From contig DFFM01000054.1 in NCBI GenBank assembly GCA_002369515.1, forward strand, positions 1 to 64,000: a DNA stretch of 64,000 nucleotides, in the 5' to 3' direction. Of this stretch, positions 1 to 7,920 are shown in pieces. Position 1 is the first letter of the stretch, and the number at the start of each line of letters is the position of its first letter. Origin of the DNA: Prevotella sp. UBA3776 (GTDB lineage Bacteria > Bacteroidota > Bacteroidia > Bacteroidales > Bacteroidaceae). Made by a program: the position numbers and the translations under genes. The notes under the pieces were generated by a model that saw nothing but the letters and a program-made list of their open reading frames with translations, ran no database searches and was not told the DNA's origin.

Positions 1-21
1 TAAAAACAAAGGTAACAAAAA

Positions 22-63
22 AGGCTGAAACCCAAGCGAGGGATTCAGCCTAATTTTTATTTC
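22..63 (+). terminator. Intrinsic terminator of a gene upstream of the window
   Basis: An 8-bp stem (AGGCTGAA at 22-29 pairing with TTCAGCCT at 44-51) is followed by AATTTTTATTT. No gene precedes it inside the window, so it probably ends a plus-strand gene lying just outside. The IS-end-like motif at 76-92 follows directly, so that gene may be a transposase; this is inference. Confidence 0.6.
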
Positions 64-75
64 ATACTGAAATCT

Positions 76-92
76 TTTAGCGGACAGCAATA
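76..92. repeat. IS-end-like motif TTTAGCGGACAG
   Basis: TTTAGCGGACAGcAATAT closely matches the outer end of the 92-bp palindrome at 17604-17695 (TTTAGCGGACAGTAATA). The two share 12 consecutive bases and then AAT after one mismatch. The motif could be the terminal repeat of an insertion sequence whose body lies left of the window. No transposase is visible here. Confidence 0.4.
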
Positions 93-100
93 TTAACCAA

Positions 101-283
101 TATATCGAATCTTATCAATGCATCGAAGATGCAACGAATGTTGACGAATGCAGCGATTCGAATGATTCGTTGGCCACTTGAGGCCATGCGCTACCGCCAT
201 GGGTGTATTCGGAAAATTCGCTATATTCGTTGTTGTAGAAATGTCGCAGTATGGCATCTCTACTCCAGAAACTTCAGTCATAT
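101..283. repeat. About 200-bp structured intergenic repeat, copy A (5'-truncated)
   Basis: This is a member of a dispersed family also found at 6940-7140, 7144-7237 (partial), 7437-7638, 38963-39164, 39197-39399 and 53828-53880 (fragment). It contains three small hairpins: GCATCgaaGATGC, GGCCacttgaGGCC, and AGAAATG...CATCTCT. The copy lacks the AACGAATTTAACGAATAA head seen in full copies. Short ORFs cross it on both strands but follow the repeat rather than codon-like variation, so none is called. Nothing else is recognisable between 284 and 479. Confidence 0.8.
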
Positions 284-479
284 TTTTTTTGATGGTAGTC
301 GGTTTTTTTGTTGTTTTTTCGATAGCAGCCGTAGTCTCGTTTGGGGTGGACGGGGGTGGGGAGGGGAAAAACGAGGAGTCCGGAGTGTGCAAATGGTTGC
401 AACGCTCCGGACTCCAAAAATATGTTCCGCCGAGAGGTTTCTCGGGGTGTGAAAACCGAAGGGGGAGGGATTGGGCCGC

Positions 480-1745
480 TCAGTTCTTGTGGCTGTTGCA
501 GCGGTCGGTGTAGAACTTCTGGAAGTCAGTCCACTTGTAGTAGGGATGCTGTGTGGTGGGAACGGGCAGCGATGCTTCCTGTCCGTTGAGCAGACACTTC
601 ACGAGGATGTCGTCGGCACCGTGTTTGCCACGGTAGAAAATGAGTTGGATGTTGGACGCCTTGCAGGTCTGCCAGTTCTGGTAGCAATTCTTCACCTCGG
701 CGGGGTCTTCGGGGTCGCGGTCGGCGCCGTTGAGGCCCATGAGCACGGTGAGGGGTCCCAGGCAGGTGTCGTGGCCAAAGCGCAGGTCGGCAATGTGGTC
801 GCTGCTGCCGTTGATGGCGGCCTTGGCCTTGTTCAGGATGTCTTCGAGAATGGGGATGGCCTCATACTGCGGGCCGAAGACCCACGAATAGGAGCCCAGG
901 TTGGAGTCTTCCCACTGGCTGGCAATCTCCTCGTCGGTGATGATGTTGCCCATCATGCCCTCGTGTCCGATGCTTGGCAGCGAGGTGTAGAGGTTGATGA
1001 GGTTGCTGCCGATGTGGTGCGGGTTGCCGGGCAATCCCTCGGTGGAGGTGAACACGCGCGGAAGAATCTTTTCGCGGAGCGAGTTGTCGAAACTCACCTT
1101 GTCGCGGTTTTGCTCAAAGCGCGGACGAACCCGCTGGAAACGGTGCTTCACGGGGTTCTGGTGGTCGGTGGGCACAACGCCGTCGAGGGTGAAGCGCGAC
1201 GACTGCTCGCGGATTTCAATCTTGGGGTTGCACTGCACCAGTTCTTGGCAGAAGGCCGACATGCTGAGCACACAACGGCCCGAGAGCGAAGCGATGGCGA
1301 GCACATTGCCGCCCCGTTTGAACACCTCGGGGAAGTTGTTGTACATGATGCGGGCGATGCGTTGGTGCTGCTCCCAACCCAACTGGGTGAGTTCGCTCAC
1401 GCCCGTCTTCAGTTCCTGTTTGGCGGCCATGAACTTGCTGTAGAAGTCTTCGCCCTGCTGGGTGAGCTGGTGCTTCTGGTGGGCGGCGCTGAGCAGCGTG
1501 TCAAGCTCTTTGTAGAGCTGGTCGCTCCAGTAGTAGCGCGAGCCGTGGCGAGCGTAGTGGCTGATGTAGAAAGGCTTGTAGCCCTTGGGGGCCTTGGTGA
1601 GCTTCGCGTTTGCGAATGGGTAGGGGTAGTCGTTGCCGTAGCCTTTGCGCGGGTCGGCTTTCAGTTGGTCGAGAACACTGACGTTTTGAGCCCAGGCCGA
1701 CATGGCGACGAGGACAAAGAGCAATGAAGTGATGATTTTTTTCAT
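480..1745 (-). CDS. Histidine acid phosphatase family protein (phytase/MINPP-like), exported
   Basis: The 421-residue product has a signal peptide (about 1-20, ending AWAQ), so it acts in the periplasm or outside the cell. The family signature RHG (R66-H67-G68, in YARHGSRYYW) supplies the phosphoaccepting histidine, and GHD (H325-D326, in FGHDTCLGPL) supplies the proton donor. Both catalytic motifs are intact and the length fits bacterial multiple-inositol-polyphosphate-phosphatase relatives. The natural substrate (phytate or another phosphomonoester) cannot be read from sequence. The start at 1745 was chosen because the signal peptide begins there and a TATCTTTG promoter lies 23 bases upstream; the frame is open further upstream but that part is not signal-like. 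It appears monocistronic. Confidence 0.85.
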   Translation of the reverse strand: MKKIITSLLFVLVAMSAWAQNVSVLDQLKADPRKGYGNDYPYPFANAKLTKAPKGYKPFYISHYARHGSRYYWSDQLYKELDTLLSAAHQKHQLTQQGEDFYSKFMAAKQELKTGVSELTQLGWEQHQRIARIMYNNFPEVFKRGGNVLAIASLSGRCVLSMSAFCQELVQCNPKIEIREQSSRFTLDGVVPTDHQNPVKHRFQRVRPRFEQNRDKVSFDNSLREKILPRVFTSTEGLPGNPHHIGSNLINLYTSLPSIGHEGMMGNIITDEEIASQWEDSNLGSYSWVFGPQYEAIPILEDILNKAKAAINGSSDHIADLRFGHDTCLGPLTVLMGLNGADRDPEDPAEVKNCYQNWQTCKASNIQLIFYRGKHGADDILVKCLLNGQEASLPVPTTQHPYYKWTDFQKFYTDRCNSHKN

Positions 1746-1767
1746 GGTTGTAATAGTTTTTGTGTTG

Positions 1768-1775
1768 CAAAGATA
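1768..1775 (-). promoter_or_regulatory. Bacteroidetes -7 element (TATCTTTG) for the acid phosphatase
   Basis: The reverse complement of 1768-1775 reads TATCTTTG, matching the Bacteroidetes sigma-ABfr -7 consensus TAnnTTTG. It sits 23 bases before the ATG at 1745, implying a leader of roughly 15 bases. Confidence 0.6.
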
Positions 1776-1879
1776 ATCAAAAATGCAGGAAAAGAGCGGA
1801 AATTGTTGACAGAAAATCGCAGGAACCAACTTTTTTTTGCTATTTTTGCAGCCAAATTGCGAAAAAGCGCTAAAATGAT

Positions 1880-2120
1880 GTGACTCAACTTTCGCATGTC
1901 AGGAGTTATCAGGAGTTATCGGAAGTTAGCAGCCTTTGGCTTTCCCTACGGCCGCCGATTTTCAATTCAGGCTGTGAAGTTAACGGAAGCCCCCCTCTCA
2001 TCCCCCCTGAGGGGGAAGACCCAACGCACAGACAATCTCTCCCCCCAGGGGGAGTCGGAGGGGGCTAACTCCCGCTAACTCCTAGAAAGCGGAGCTTTCG
2101 AAACTTGAATGATGTGAGAA
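1880..2120. repeat. Intergenic repeat cluster before the TonB receptor
   Basis: The stretch is built from repeated short blocks: AGGAGTTATC twice in tandem, GGAAGTTAGC, CCCCCTGAGGGGG, and GCTAACTCC twice. It ends in AGAAAGCGGAGCTTTCG (2091-2107), a 6-bp stem hairpin. The motif ACTCAACTTTCGCATG at 1883-1898 recurs inverted near 12504-12519. No gene or riboswitch is visible. Confidence 0.55.
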
Positions 2121-2151
2121 ATATAGATTAAAAAACGGTTGTAAATGTTCA

Positions 2152-4083
2152 ATGATAAAAAGAAAAAGTCAGATGATAAGATTTCACAGTAGCAGAAGAT
2201 TGCTTGCCTGCGTAGCCTTGGTGGTGGCGACAGGCATCGCCATGGCAGATACAGCCCCCAAAGACACCATCCCGAACAGGAAGGCAAAGGCCGAAGAGGC
2301 TCTGCCCGAAGTGGTGGTGACAGGAACACGCAATGCTGTGGATGTGCGCCATCTGCCCATGACGGTGACGGTCATCGGGCGAGAGAAGCTGGTGGAGCAG
2401 AATCAGCCGTCGGTGCTGCCCACCGTGATGCAGCAGGTGCCCGGACTGATGGTGACCAGCCGCTCGATGCTGGGCTATGGTGTCTCCACGGGTGCTGCCG
2501 GCGGCATCAACATGCGCGGCATCACAGGCGGCGCCGGCCAGTTGATGGTGCTCATCGACGGTCACCCGCAGTACAACGGCGTGTATGGCCATCCCATCAG
2601 CGACAGCTACCAGACGCTCATGGCCGAGCGTGTGGAGGTGTTGCGCGGGCCGGCCTCGGTGCTCTACGGCAGCAATGCCATGGGCGGTGTGCTGAACATC
2701 GTCACCCGTCGTCCTGCGGCCAGCGATGGCATAGCCACGAACGTCCACCTCGGTGCTGGCAGTTACGGCACCATTCAGTCGGAAATCACCAACCAGATTC
2801 ACAAGGGAAGATTCTCTTCCACCGTCTCGGCACAATACAACCGCACGGACAACCACCGTCCGCGCATGGGGTTCGAGCAGTATGGGGGCTATCTGAAGTT
2901 GGGATACGACATCAGTACGCACTGGAATGCCTACGTTGATGCCGACGTGACCCACTTCAACGCCAGCTATCCGGGTTCTGTGAGCAGCCCTCTCTACGAT
3001 GGCGACCAATGGATTACGCGAGGCGTGGTCTCGGCGGCACTGGAGAACCACTACCAGCACACCAGCGGCGCGCTGAGCGTATATTCGAACTTCGGGCGCC
3101 ACAAGATAGACGACGGCACCAGCAACCCCGAGCAGCCCACGCAGCGTTTCTTCCGTTCGAAGGATGCGCTGACTGGCGTTTCGTGGTATCAGAGCGCACA
3201 GCTCTTCGAAGGCAACCGGCTGACCGTAGGCGTGGACTATCAGCACATCTACGGCCGCGCCTACTACACTTCGAAGCAAACGGGCGAGGTGCTCGACACC
3301 CCCAACAAGCAGAGCGGACGTTCCTACAGAAACGAGATTGCCGCCTATGCCGACTTCCGACAGGACATCGCGGCATGGCTCACCCTGGACGCCGGACTCC
3401 GCATTGACCACCACAGTGTGACCGGCACCGAGTGGGTGCCACAGGGAGGCGTCGTCGTGCGCCCGATGGACACCGGCGAACTGAAGGCCATGGTGAGCAA
3501 GGGCTTCCGCAACCCCACCATGCGCGAAATGTACCTCTATCCTCCCTCGAACGAGGATTTGCAGCCCGAGCGCATCTGGAACTACGAGCTGTCGTGGCGC
3601 CACCGGTTGGGTGGTTTCAGCTACGGAGCCAACGTGTATTATATAAAAGGTGACAACATGATACAGACGGTCAACCGCCAGAATGTGAACACGGGGGCCA
3701 TCGAAAACTACGGCGTGGAGCTGGAGGCGGCATGGCGAATCAGCAGCCACTGGAGCGTCAACACCAACCACGGGGTGCTCCACATGGAGAACCCCGTGGT
3801 GGCAGCCCCTGCCTACAAAGGCTTTCTGGGTGCCGACTACCGACAGAACCGCTGGACTGTGAATGCTGGTCTGCAATACATCGGCGGACTCTACACCGCC
3901 GTGGGTGAGAACCCTGAGAAGGAGAACTTCTGTCTGCTCAACGCCAGTGTGAGCTATGCCCTGACGGGCGGACTCTCGCTATGGCTGCGTGGCGAAAACC
4001 TTCTGGCACAGAGCTATGAAATCAATCGTGGCTACCCCATGCCCCGCGCCACTTTCATGGCGGGCGTCAACTGGAGCTTCTGA
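2152..4083 (+). CDS. TonB-dependent outer-membrane receptor
   Basis: This 643-residue outer-membrane beta-barrel receptor would import a scarce ligand using TonB-ExbBD energy. Residues about 1-32 form a signal peptide, and LPEVVVTGTR (51-60) is a canonical TonB box. The plug domain covers about 62-185 (GPASVLYGSNAMGGVLNIVT is a typical plug end). The barrel runs to the terminal aromatic ...AGVNWSF. The length resembles BtuB, CirA and heme or siderophore receptors rather than SusC (about 1000 residues), and no SusD partner lies nearby. The ligand is unknown. The start may instead be the ATG at 2173. Inverted copies of a hairpin repeat flank the gene on both sides. Confidence 0.9.
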   Translation: MIKRKSQMIRFHSSRRLLACVALVVATGIAMADTAPKDTIPNRKAKAEEALPEVVVTGTRNAVDVRHLPMTVTVIGREKLVEQNQPSVLPTVMQQVPGLMVTSRSMLGYGVSTGAAGGINMRGITGGAGQLMVLIDGHPQYNGVYGHPISDSYQTLMAERVEVLRGPASVLYGSNAMGGVLNIVTRRPAASDGIATNVHLGAGSYGTIQSEITNQIHKGRFSSTVSAQYNRTDNHRPRMGFEQYGGYLKLGYDISTHWNAYVDADVTHFNASYPGSVSSPLYDGDQWITRGVVSAALENHYQHTSGALSVYSNFGRHKIDDGTSNPEQPTQRFFRSKDALTGVSWYQSAQLFEGNRLTVGVDYQHIYGRAYYTSKQTGEVLDTPNKQSGRSYRNEIAAYADFRQDIAAWLTLDAGLRIDHHSVTGTEWVPQGGVVVRPMDTGELKAMVSKGFRNPTMREMYLYPPSNEDLQPERIWNYELSWRHRLGGFSYGANVYYIKGDNMIQTVNRQNVNTGAIENYGVELEAAWRISSHWSVNTNHGVLHMENPVVAAPAYKGFLGADYRQNRWTVNAGLQYIGGLYTAVGENPEKENFCLLNASVSYALTGGLSLWLRGENLLAQSYEINRGYPMPRATFMAGVNWSF

Positions 4084-4089
4084 CAGTTA

Positions 4090-4108
4090 CGAAAGCTCCG
4101 CTTTCTGG
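4090..4108. repeat. Hairpin repeat, inverted relative to 2086-2107
   Basis: CGAAAGCTCCGCTTTCTGGG is the inverted counterpart of the repeat just before the receptor. Each copy is itself a stem-loop (GAAAGC-TCC-GCTTTC). The pair brackets the TonB receptor gene with only the gene and short flanks between them. Confidence 0.6.
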
Positions 4109-4183
4109 GAGTTAACGGAAGTTAGCTGAAGTTAACGGGCCTTCGGCTCGTGGAGTTAGCGGACAATACCCTTCTAATTTGCG

Positions 4184-4233
4184 GGCGGTTGCCTTGTGTG
4201 CGCTACAAGTTGCGCGGACACAAGGCAACCGCC
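4184..4233. terminator. Strong hairpin after the TonB receptor
   Basis: A perfect 16-bp inverted repeat (GGCGGTTGCCTTGTGT, 4184-4199, against 4218-4233) encloses an 18-base loop that can pair further through GCGC. There is no T-run, so it is either a factor-assisted transcription end or a small repeat element. Confidence 0.5.
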
Positions 4234-4318
4234 TTGTTGTATGCCCCTGTGGACGCCAAAAACGCCCCGGCATTTCTTGTGAGCCCCCTCGCTGAGAAAA
4301 AAAACTTCCAATACTTTT

Positions 4319-4348
4319 TTTGTTTTCTGAATTTAATGTTTATCTTTG
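4319..4348 (+). promoter_or_regulatory. Promoter of the SpoIIE/STAS operon
   Basis: TTTG at 4319-4322 and TATCTTTG at 4341-4348, separated by 18 bases, match the Bacteroidetes -33/-7 arrangement. The transcript would include the 70-bp foldback at 4376-4445 before the coding region. Confidence 0.65.
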
Positions 4349-4375
4349 CACGTGAGTTAATCTCTTTTGCAATTG

Positions 4376-4445
4376 ATGATTATCCGCAAAGATACCACCG
4401 TCAGGACGCCGACAGCGTCTTGGTGGAACGATTGCGGATAATCAT
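4376..4445. mobile_element. Short foldback (MITE-like) element
   Basis: The ends ATGATTATCCGCAA and TTGCGGATAATCAT form terminal inverted repeats, followed inward by CCACC/GGTGG and a GACGC-containing core. The same 14-base ends bound the larger foldback at 41237-41502, so the two are probably members of one non-autonomous family. It lies between the promoter and the start of the phosphatase gene. Confidence 0.55.
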
Positions 4446-4528
4446 ATACAATTTTGCAAATAAGTATTCATAAAACAACTGGGCATGAAACAGTTGTTGC
4501 CCCAAGAAAAACCAATAGCAGAAGAAGC

Positions 4529-6322
4529 ATGAAAACATACAAACTTTGGAGCCGACTGAAGAGCACCCTGCGCGAGAGTTGGGGGCTGGTAGTGATCATT
4601 CTCTCGGCGGCGGTCATAGAACTGGTGTGCATTCTGCAGTTCTGGTATGCGCGCGCTGGTATCCGCAACGAAGTGGAACAGCGCGCCAAAAGCGAACTGC
4701 GGCTGAAAAGCCTCGAAATAAAAAACGTCATGACCTCCGTCGAGGTGGCCGTGAAGAACATGGCGTGGCTGGCAGAGCAGAACCTGGGCAACCCCGACCA
4801 GGTGGCCAATGCGTGCAGCAGACTGGTGAAGGCCAACGACATGATTGTGGGATGCGGCATTGCATTCGTGGCCGACTATTACCCCTCGAAAGGGAAGTGG
4901 TTTGAGCTTTACGCCACCCCGGGCGAAGGCACCGAAACAACGGTCAGGCAGATTGGTTCGCAGGCCCACAACTATCTGGAGGCCGAATGGTTCACTTCGG
5001 TCATGAATGCCAAGGACAGCCGTTGGAGTGAGCCTTACTTCGACGATGCCGGGGCCAAGATGACACTGTGCACCTACTCCTATCCCATACGCGACAAGAG
5101 TGGCACCATCGTGGCCGTCATGGGAGCCGACGTGTCGCTCGAATGGCTGAGCCAGGTCATGGGCAGCAACCACACGCTCCCAACATCCTACAACCTGCTG
5201 CTGAGCCGGACGGGAAAGCTCATTGCATGTCCTGAAGAGTCGCTGCGCATAAGGAAAACCGTTCAGGAAGCCACTCGCGACATGAAAGACACCATGGCCC
5301 AGGTGGTGAACCAACAGATGCTCAATGGCGAAAAAGGACAGGCGGTGGTCTATGACAACCAAGGCAACAAGAACTATGTGTTTTTTGCTCCCGTGGAAAA
5401 AAGCACGGGATGGTCGATGTCGGTGGTTTGTTCGGACAAGGAAGTGTTCCACACCCTGCACGTAACGGGGCTGAAGCTGCTGCTGCTCTCGCTCCTTGCA
5501 CTGGCCCTGCTGGGCTTCATCATCTACCGTTCGGTGCGCAATTATCACCGCCTGCGCAAACTGCATGCCGAGAAAGAGCGCGCCAGCAGCGAACTGCGCA
5601 TAGCCAACGGCATACAGATGGGCATGGTGCCCAAGATCTTCCCGCCTTATCCCGACCGGAACGACGTGGAAATCTTCGCCTCCATGATGCCGGCCAAGGA
5701 AGTGGGCGGCGACCTCTACGACTTCTACATTCGCGAAGAGAAACTCTTCTTCTGCATTGGCGACGTCAGTGGCAAGGGCGTTCCGGCCTCGTTGGTCATG
5801 GCCATGACCCGAAGCATGTTCCGCATTGTTTCCAACCACGAGACGGCTCCCGAGCGCATTGTCGGTTCGCTCAACGACGCTCTTGAAGAAATGAACGAGG
5901 CCAACATGTTTGTGACCCTCTTTGTGGGTGTGCTCGACTTGGCCACCGGACGGCTCGACTACAGCAACGCAGGCCATTGTCCTCCGCTGCTCATCACCGA
6001 GGAGATAAAGCTGTTGCCGGTAGAGTCCAATTTCCCCGTTGGGCTCATGAAGGACTGGCAGTATGTGGCGCAGACCGTCTGGCTGAAACCGTGGGACACG
6101 CTCTTCCTTTATACCGACGGACTGATTGAGGCCGAAAACAAAGACCTCGACCTCTTTGGCGAAGAACGCATGCTCGAAGTGGCGCGCCGCATGCCCCGTG
6201 GCAAGCAGCTCAATCTGAACGAGCTGGTGGGCGAAATGAAGAATTCGGTTGACGCCTATGCCGACGGAACTCTCCAGAGCGACGACCTCACGATGCTCGC
6301 CATCCAATATACCATGAAGTGA
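4529..6322 (+). CDS. Membrane sensor PP2C-type phosphatase (SpoIIE domain)
   Basis: The 597-residue two-pass inner-membrane protein has TM1 at about 17-39, an extracytoplasmic sensory region (about 40-310, dCache-like), TM2 at about 313-336, a short signalling helix, and a SpoIIE/PP2C phosphatase domain (about 355-597). Metal-binding aspartates are seen in VGGDLYDFY, GDVSGKGVPASL, LYTDGLIEA and the terminal DDLTMLAIQY. In partner-switching systems such enzymes dephosphorylate an STAS anti-anti-sigma factor, and an STAS gene follows 110 bases downstream. The ATG at 4529, preceded by AGAAGAAG, was chosen; an in-frame TTG at 4454 would add 25 atypical residues. The sensed signal is unknown. Confidence 0.85.
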   Translation: MKTYKLWSRLKSTLRESWGLVVIILSAAVIELVCILQFWYARAGIRNEVEQRAKSELRLKSLEIKNVMTSVEVAVKNMAWLAEQNLGNPDQVANACSRLVKANDMIVGCGIAFVADYYPSKGKWFELYATPGEGTETTVRQIGSQAHNYLEAEWFTSVMNAKDSRWSEPYFDDAGAKMTLCTYSYPIRDKSGTIVAVMGADVSLEWLSQVMGSNHTLPTSYNLLLSRTGKLIACPEESLRIRKTVQEATRDMKDTMAQVVNQQMLNGEKGQAVVYDNQGNKNYVFFAPVEKSTGWSMSVVCSDKEVFHTLHVTGLKLLLLSLLALALLGFIIYRSVRNYHRLRKLHAEKERASSELRIANGIQMGMVPKIFPPYPDRNDVEIFASMMPAKEVGGDLYDFYIREEKLFFCIGDVSGKGVPASLVMAMTRSMFRIVSNHETAPERIVGSLNDALEEMNEANMFVTLFVGVLDLATGRLDYSNAGHCPPLLITEEIKLLPVESNFPVGLMKDWQYVAQTVWLKPWDTLFLYTDGLIEAENKDLDLFGEERMLEVARRMPRGKQLNLNELVGEMKNSVDAYADGTLQSDDLTMLAIQYTMK

Positions 6323-6432
6323 AGCCATCTCACAATTCCTCCTGTGAGTGAAGGCTCAAACGCCAAGCTCTCTCCCCCCGCAGGGGAAGTAGGAGAGGGC
6401 AGGTTAATGTTCAAAGTTCAAAGCAAAAGATA

Positions 6433-6735
6433 ATGGAAACAAACATCAAGAAATCAGATGGGAAATTGGTCGTAAGTTTCAGCGGTCGGTTCGACACGCC
6501 GTCGGCTGTGAAGCATGAGAAAGATTTGATCCAGTTGACCAGCAATATTGACCGCGACATCATTCTCGACTGCTCCGACATGCGATACATCGCCTCGGCG
6601 GGTCTCAGAATCTTCCTGGCCATCCTCAAAAACGCAAAATCTCACGGATTCCACGTCTATGTCAGAAATCTCAGCGACGACGTGGAGAAGGTTTTCAAGA
6701 CCACGGGATTCATCCACATCTTTGAATTCTGCTGA
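6433..6735 (+). CDS. STAS-domain anti-sigma factor antagonist
   Basis: This 100-residue single-domain STAS protein resembles SpoIIAA/RsbV. The conserved phosphorylatable serine is S55 in the motif DMRYIASAGLRIF. It probably switches between a phosphorylated inactive form and a form that captures a partner, with the upstream SpoIIE phosphatase reactivating it. No RsbW-like kinase or sigma factor gene lies nearby, so the partner must be encoded elsewhere or the output may not be a sigma factor. Confidence 0.85.
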   Translation: METNIKKSDGKLVVSFSGRFDTPSAVKHEKDLIQLTSNIDRDIILDCSDMRYIASAGLRIFLAILKNAKSHGFHVYVRNLSDDVEKVFKTTGFIHIFEFC

Positions 6736-6939
6736 TTCCCCAATCACTGCAAAACATCGGCTTCAGGATCAAGTGTGCCACTGCGCCGAATGCTGTCCGG
6801 AGAAAGAGGGGAGTGGCATAAATGATGACAACGGATTCCACCAATATTACGGTTTTTCCCTCATTGCTGACTTTTCAGGAAGGGCCGTCATATTGGTGGA
6901 ATCCGTTGTTTATGTGACTTGATTTTCGGTTGCTTACTG

Positions 6940-7140
6940 TAACAACGAATTTAACGAATAAAACGAATCTTATCAATGCATCGAAGATGCAACGAATGTT
7001 GACGAATGCAGCGATTCGAATGATTCGTAGGCCACCTGTGGCCATTCGCTTGTGTCGTCATGGGTGTATTCGGAAAATTCGGTATATTCGTTGTCGTAGA
7101 GATGTCGTAGTATGGCATCTCTATTCCCGATGCTTCAGTT
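6940..7140. repeat. About 200-bp structured repeat, copy B (plus partial copy 7144-7237)
   Basis: The full copy starts with AACGAATTTAACGAATAA, continues through the GCATCgaaGATGC hairpin and the perfect GGCCACctGTGGCC hairpin, and ends in GAGATG...CATCTC and CTTCAGTTAT. A second 3' half follows immediately at 7144-7237. Confidence 0.8.
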
Positions 7141-7436
7141 ATTGTGCCGTTATGGGTGTATTCGGAAAAATCGCTATATTCGTTGTTGTAGAAATGTCGT
7201 AGTATGGCATCTCTACTCCCGAAACTTCAGTTATGAAAAAAATATGGTTGTAAGTTACAGACCCCACCCCCATCCCCTCCCCTTGAGGGGCGGGGAGATG
7301 CTACTGCCACGTCTGTTATGGGGACTTTGCGCGGCAAGGGTGGGGAGAGGCTACAACCGTGTCTTTCTGTAAGAGCTCATTCCGTCATGTTGGTGGAATC
7401 CGTTGTTTGTGTGACTTGATTTTCGGTTGTTTACTG

Positions 7437-7638
7437 TAACAACGAATTTAACGAATAAAACGAATCTTATCAATGCATCGAAGATGCAACGAATGTTGAC
7501 GAATGCAGCGATTCGAATGATTCGTAGGCCACCTGTGGCCATTCGCTTTGTGCCGTTATGGGTGTATTCGGAAAATTCGGTATATTCGTTGTTGTAGAGA
7601 TGTCGTAGTATGGCATTTCTATTCCCGATGCTTCAGTT
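7437..7638. repeat. About 200-bp structured repeat, copy C
   Basis: It is nearly identical to copy B. The last hairpin carries CATTTCT instead of CATCTCT, which still pairs with AGAGATG through a G-U wobble. This is a small hint that RNA pairing may be preserved. Confidence 0.8.
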
Positions 7639-7656
7639 ATGAAAAAAAAAGGTTGT

Positions 7657-7836
7657 AAGTTACAGACCCCACCCCCATCCCCTCCCCTTGAGGGGCGGGG
7701 AGAGGCTACTGCCACGTCTGTTATGGAGGCTTTGCGCGGCAAGGGTGGAGAGGCTACAACCATGACGGATAAAGAGATTCTGTGCGGAGTCTCCCCGCCC
7801 CTCAAGGGGAGGGGATGGGGGTGGGGTCTGTAACTT
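7657..7836. repeat. Perfect 47-bp inverted repeat, GC-rich module
   Basis: The arms at 7657-7703 and 7790-7836 are exact reverse complements around an 86-bp spacer. The module contains CCCCTCCCCTTGAGGGGCGG. Direct copies lie at 7252-7298 and, in forward orientation, at 15387-15433. A partial copy is at 15327-15347. Confidence 0.8.
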
Positions 7837-7920
7837 GTAACTCGCAACTTGTAACTCGCAACTTGTAACTCGCAACTTGTAACTCGCAACTTGCATCTTG
7901 CATCTTGCAACTTGCAACTT
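7832..7920. repeat. 14-bp tandem repeats (AACTTGTAACTCGC x4) and degenerate tail
   Basis: There are four exact tandem copies at 7832-7887, followed by related 7-base blocks (CATCTTG, CAACTTG) to about 7920. There are no spacers between units, so this is a minisatellite and not a CRISPR array. Confidence 0.85.

Noticed and set aside
129-452. Conserved-looking short peptides in the 200-bp repeats
   Set aside because: They repeat in all copies because the DNA repeats. Frames are open on both strands and there are no ribosome-binding sites.
1880-2151. Cobalamin riboswitch before the TonB receptor
   Set aside because: No B12-box or conserved core was visible; the region consists of short repeats.
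2149-3876. 575-residue open frame opposite the TonB receptor
   Set aside because: It is a GC-driven shadow on the antisense strand, with no start context and a low-complexity His/Val composition. The sense frame has clear receptor motifs.
4150-4473. 107-residue open frame after the TonB receptor
   Set aside because: It runs through a hairpin, a promoter and a foldback repeat, and has no protein-like features.
4442-6328. 628-residue antisense frame over the SpoIIE gene
   Set aside because: Shadow frame; the sense strand carries the complete phosphatase motifs.
7832-7920. Possible CRISPR array
   Set aside because: The 14-bp units are directly adjacent with no spacers, and no cas genes are in the window.
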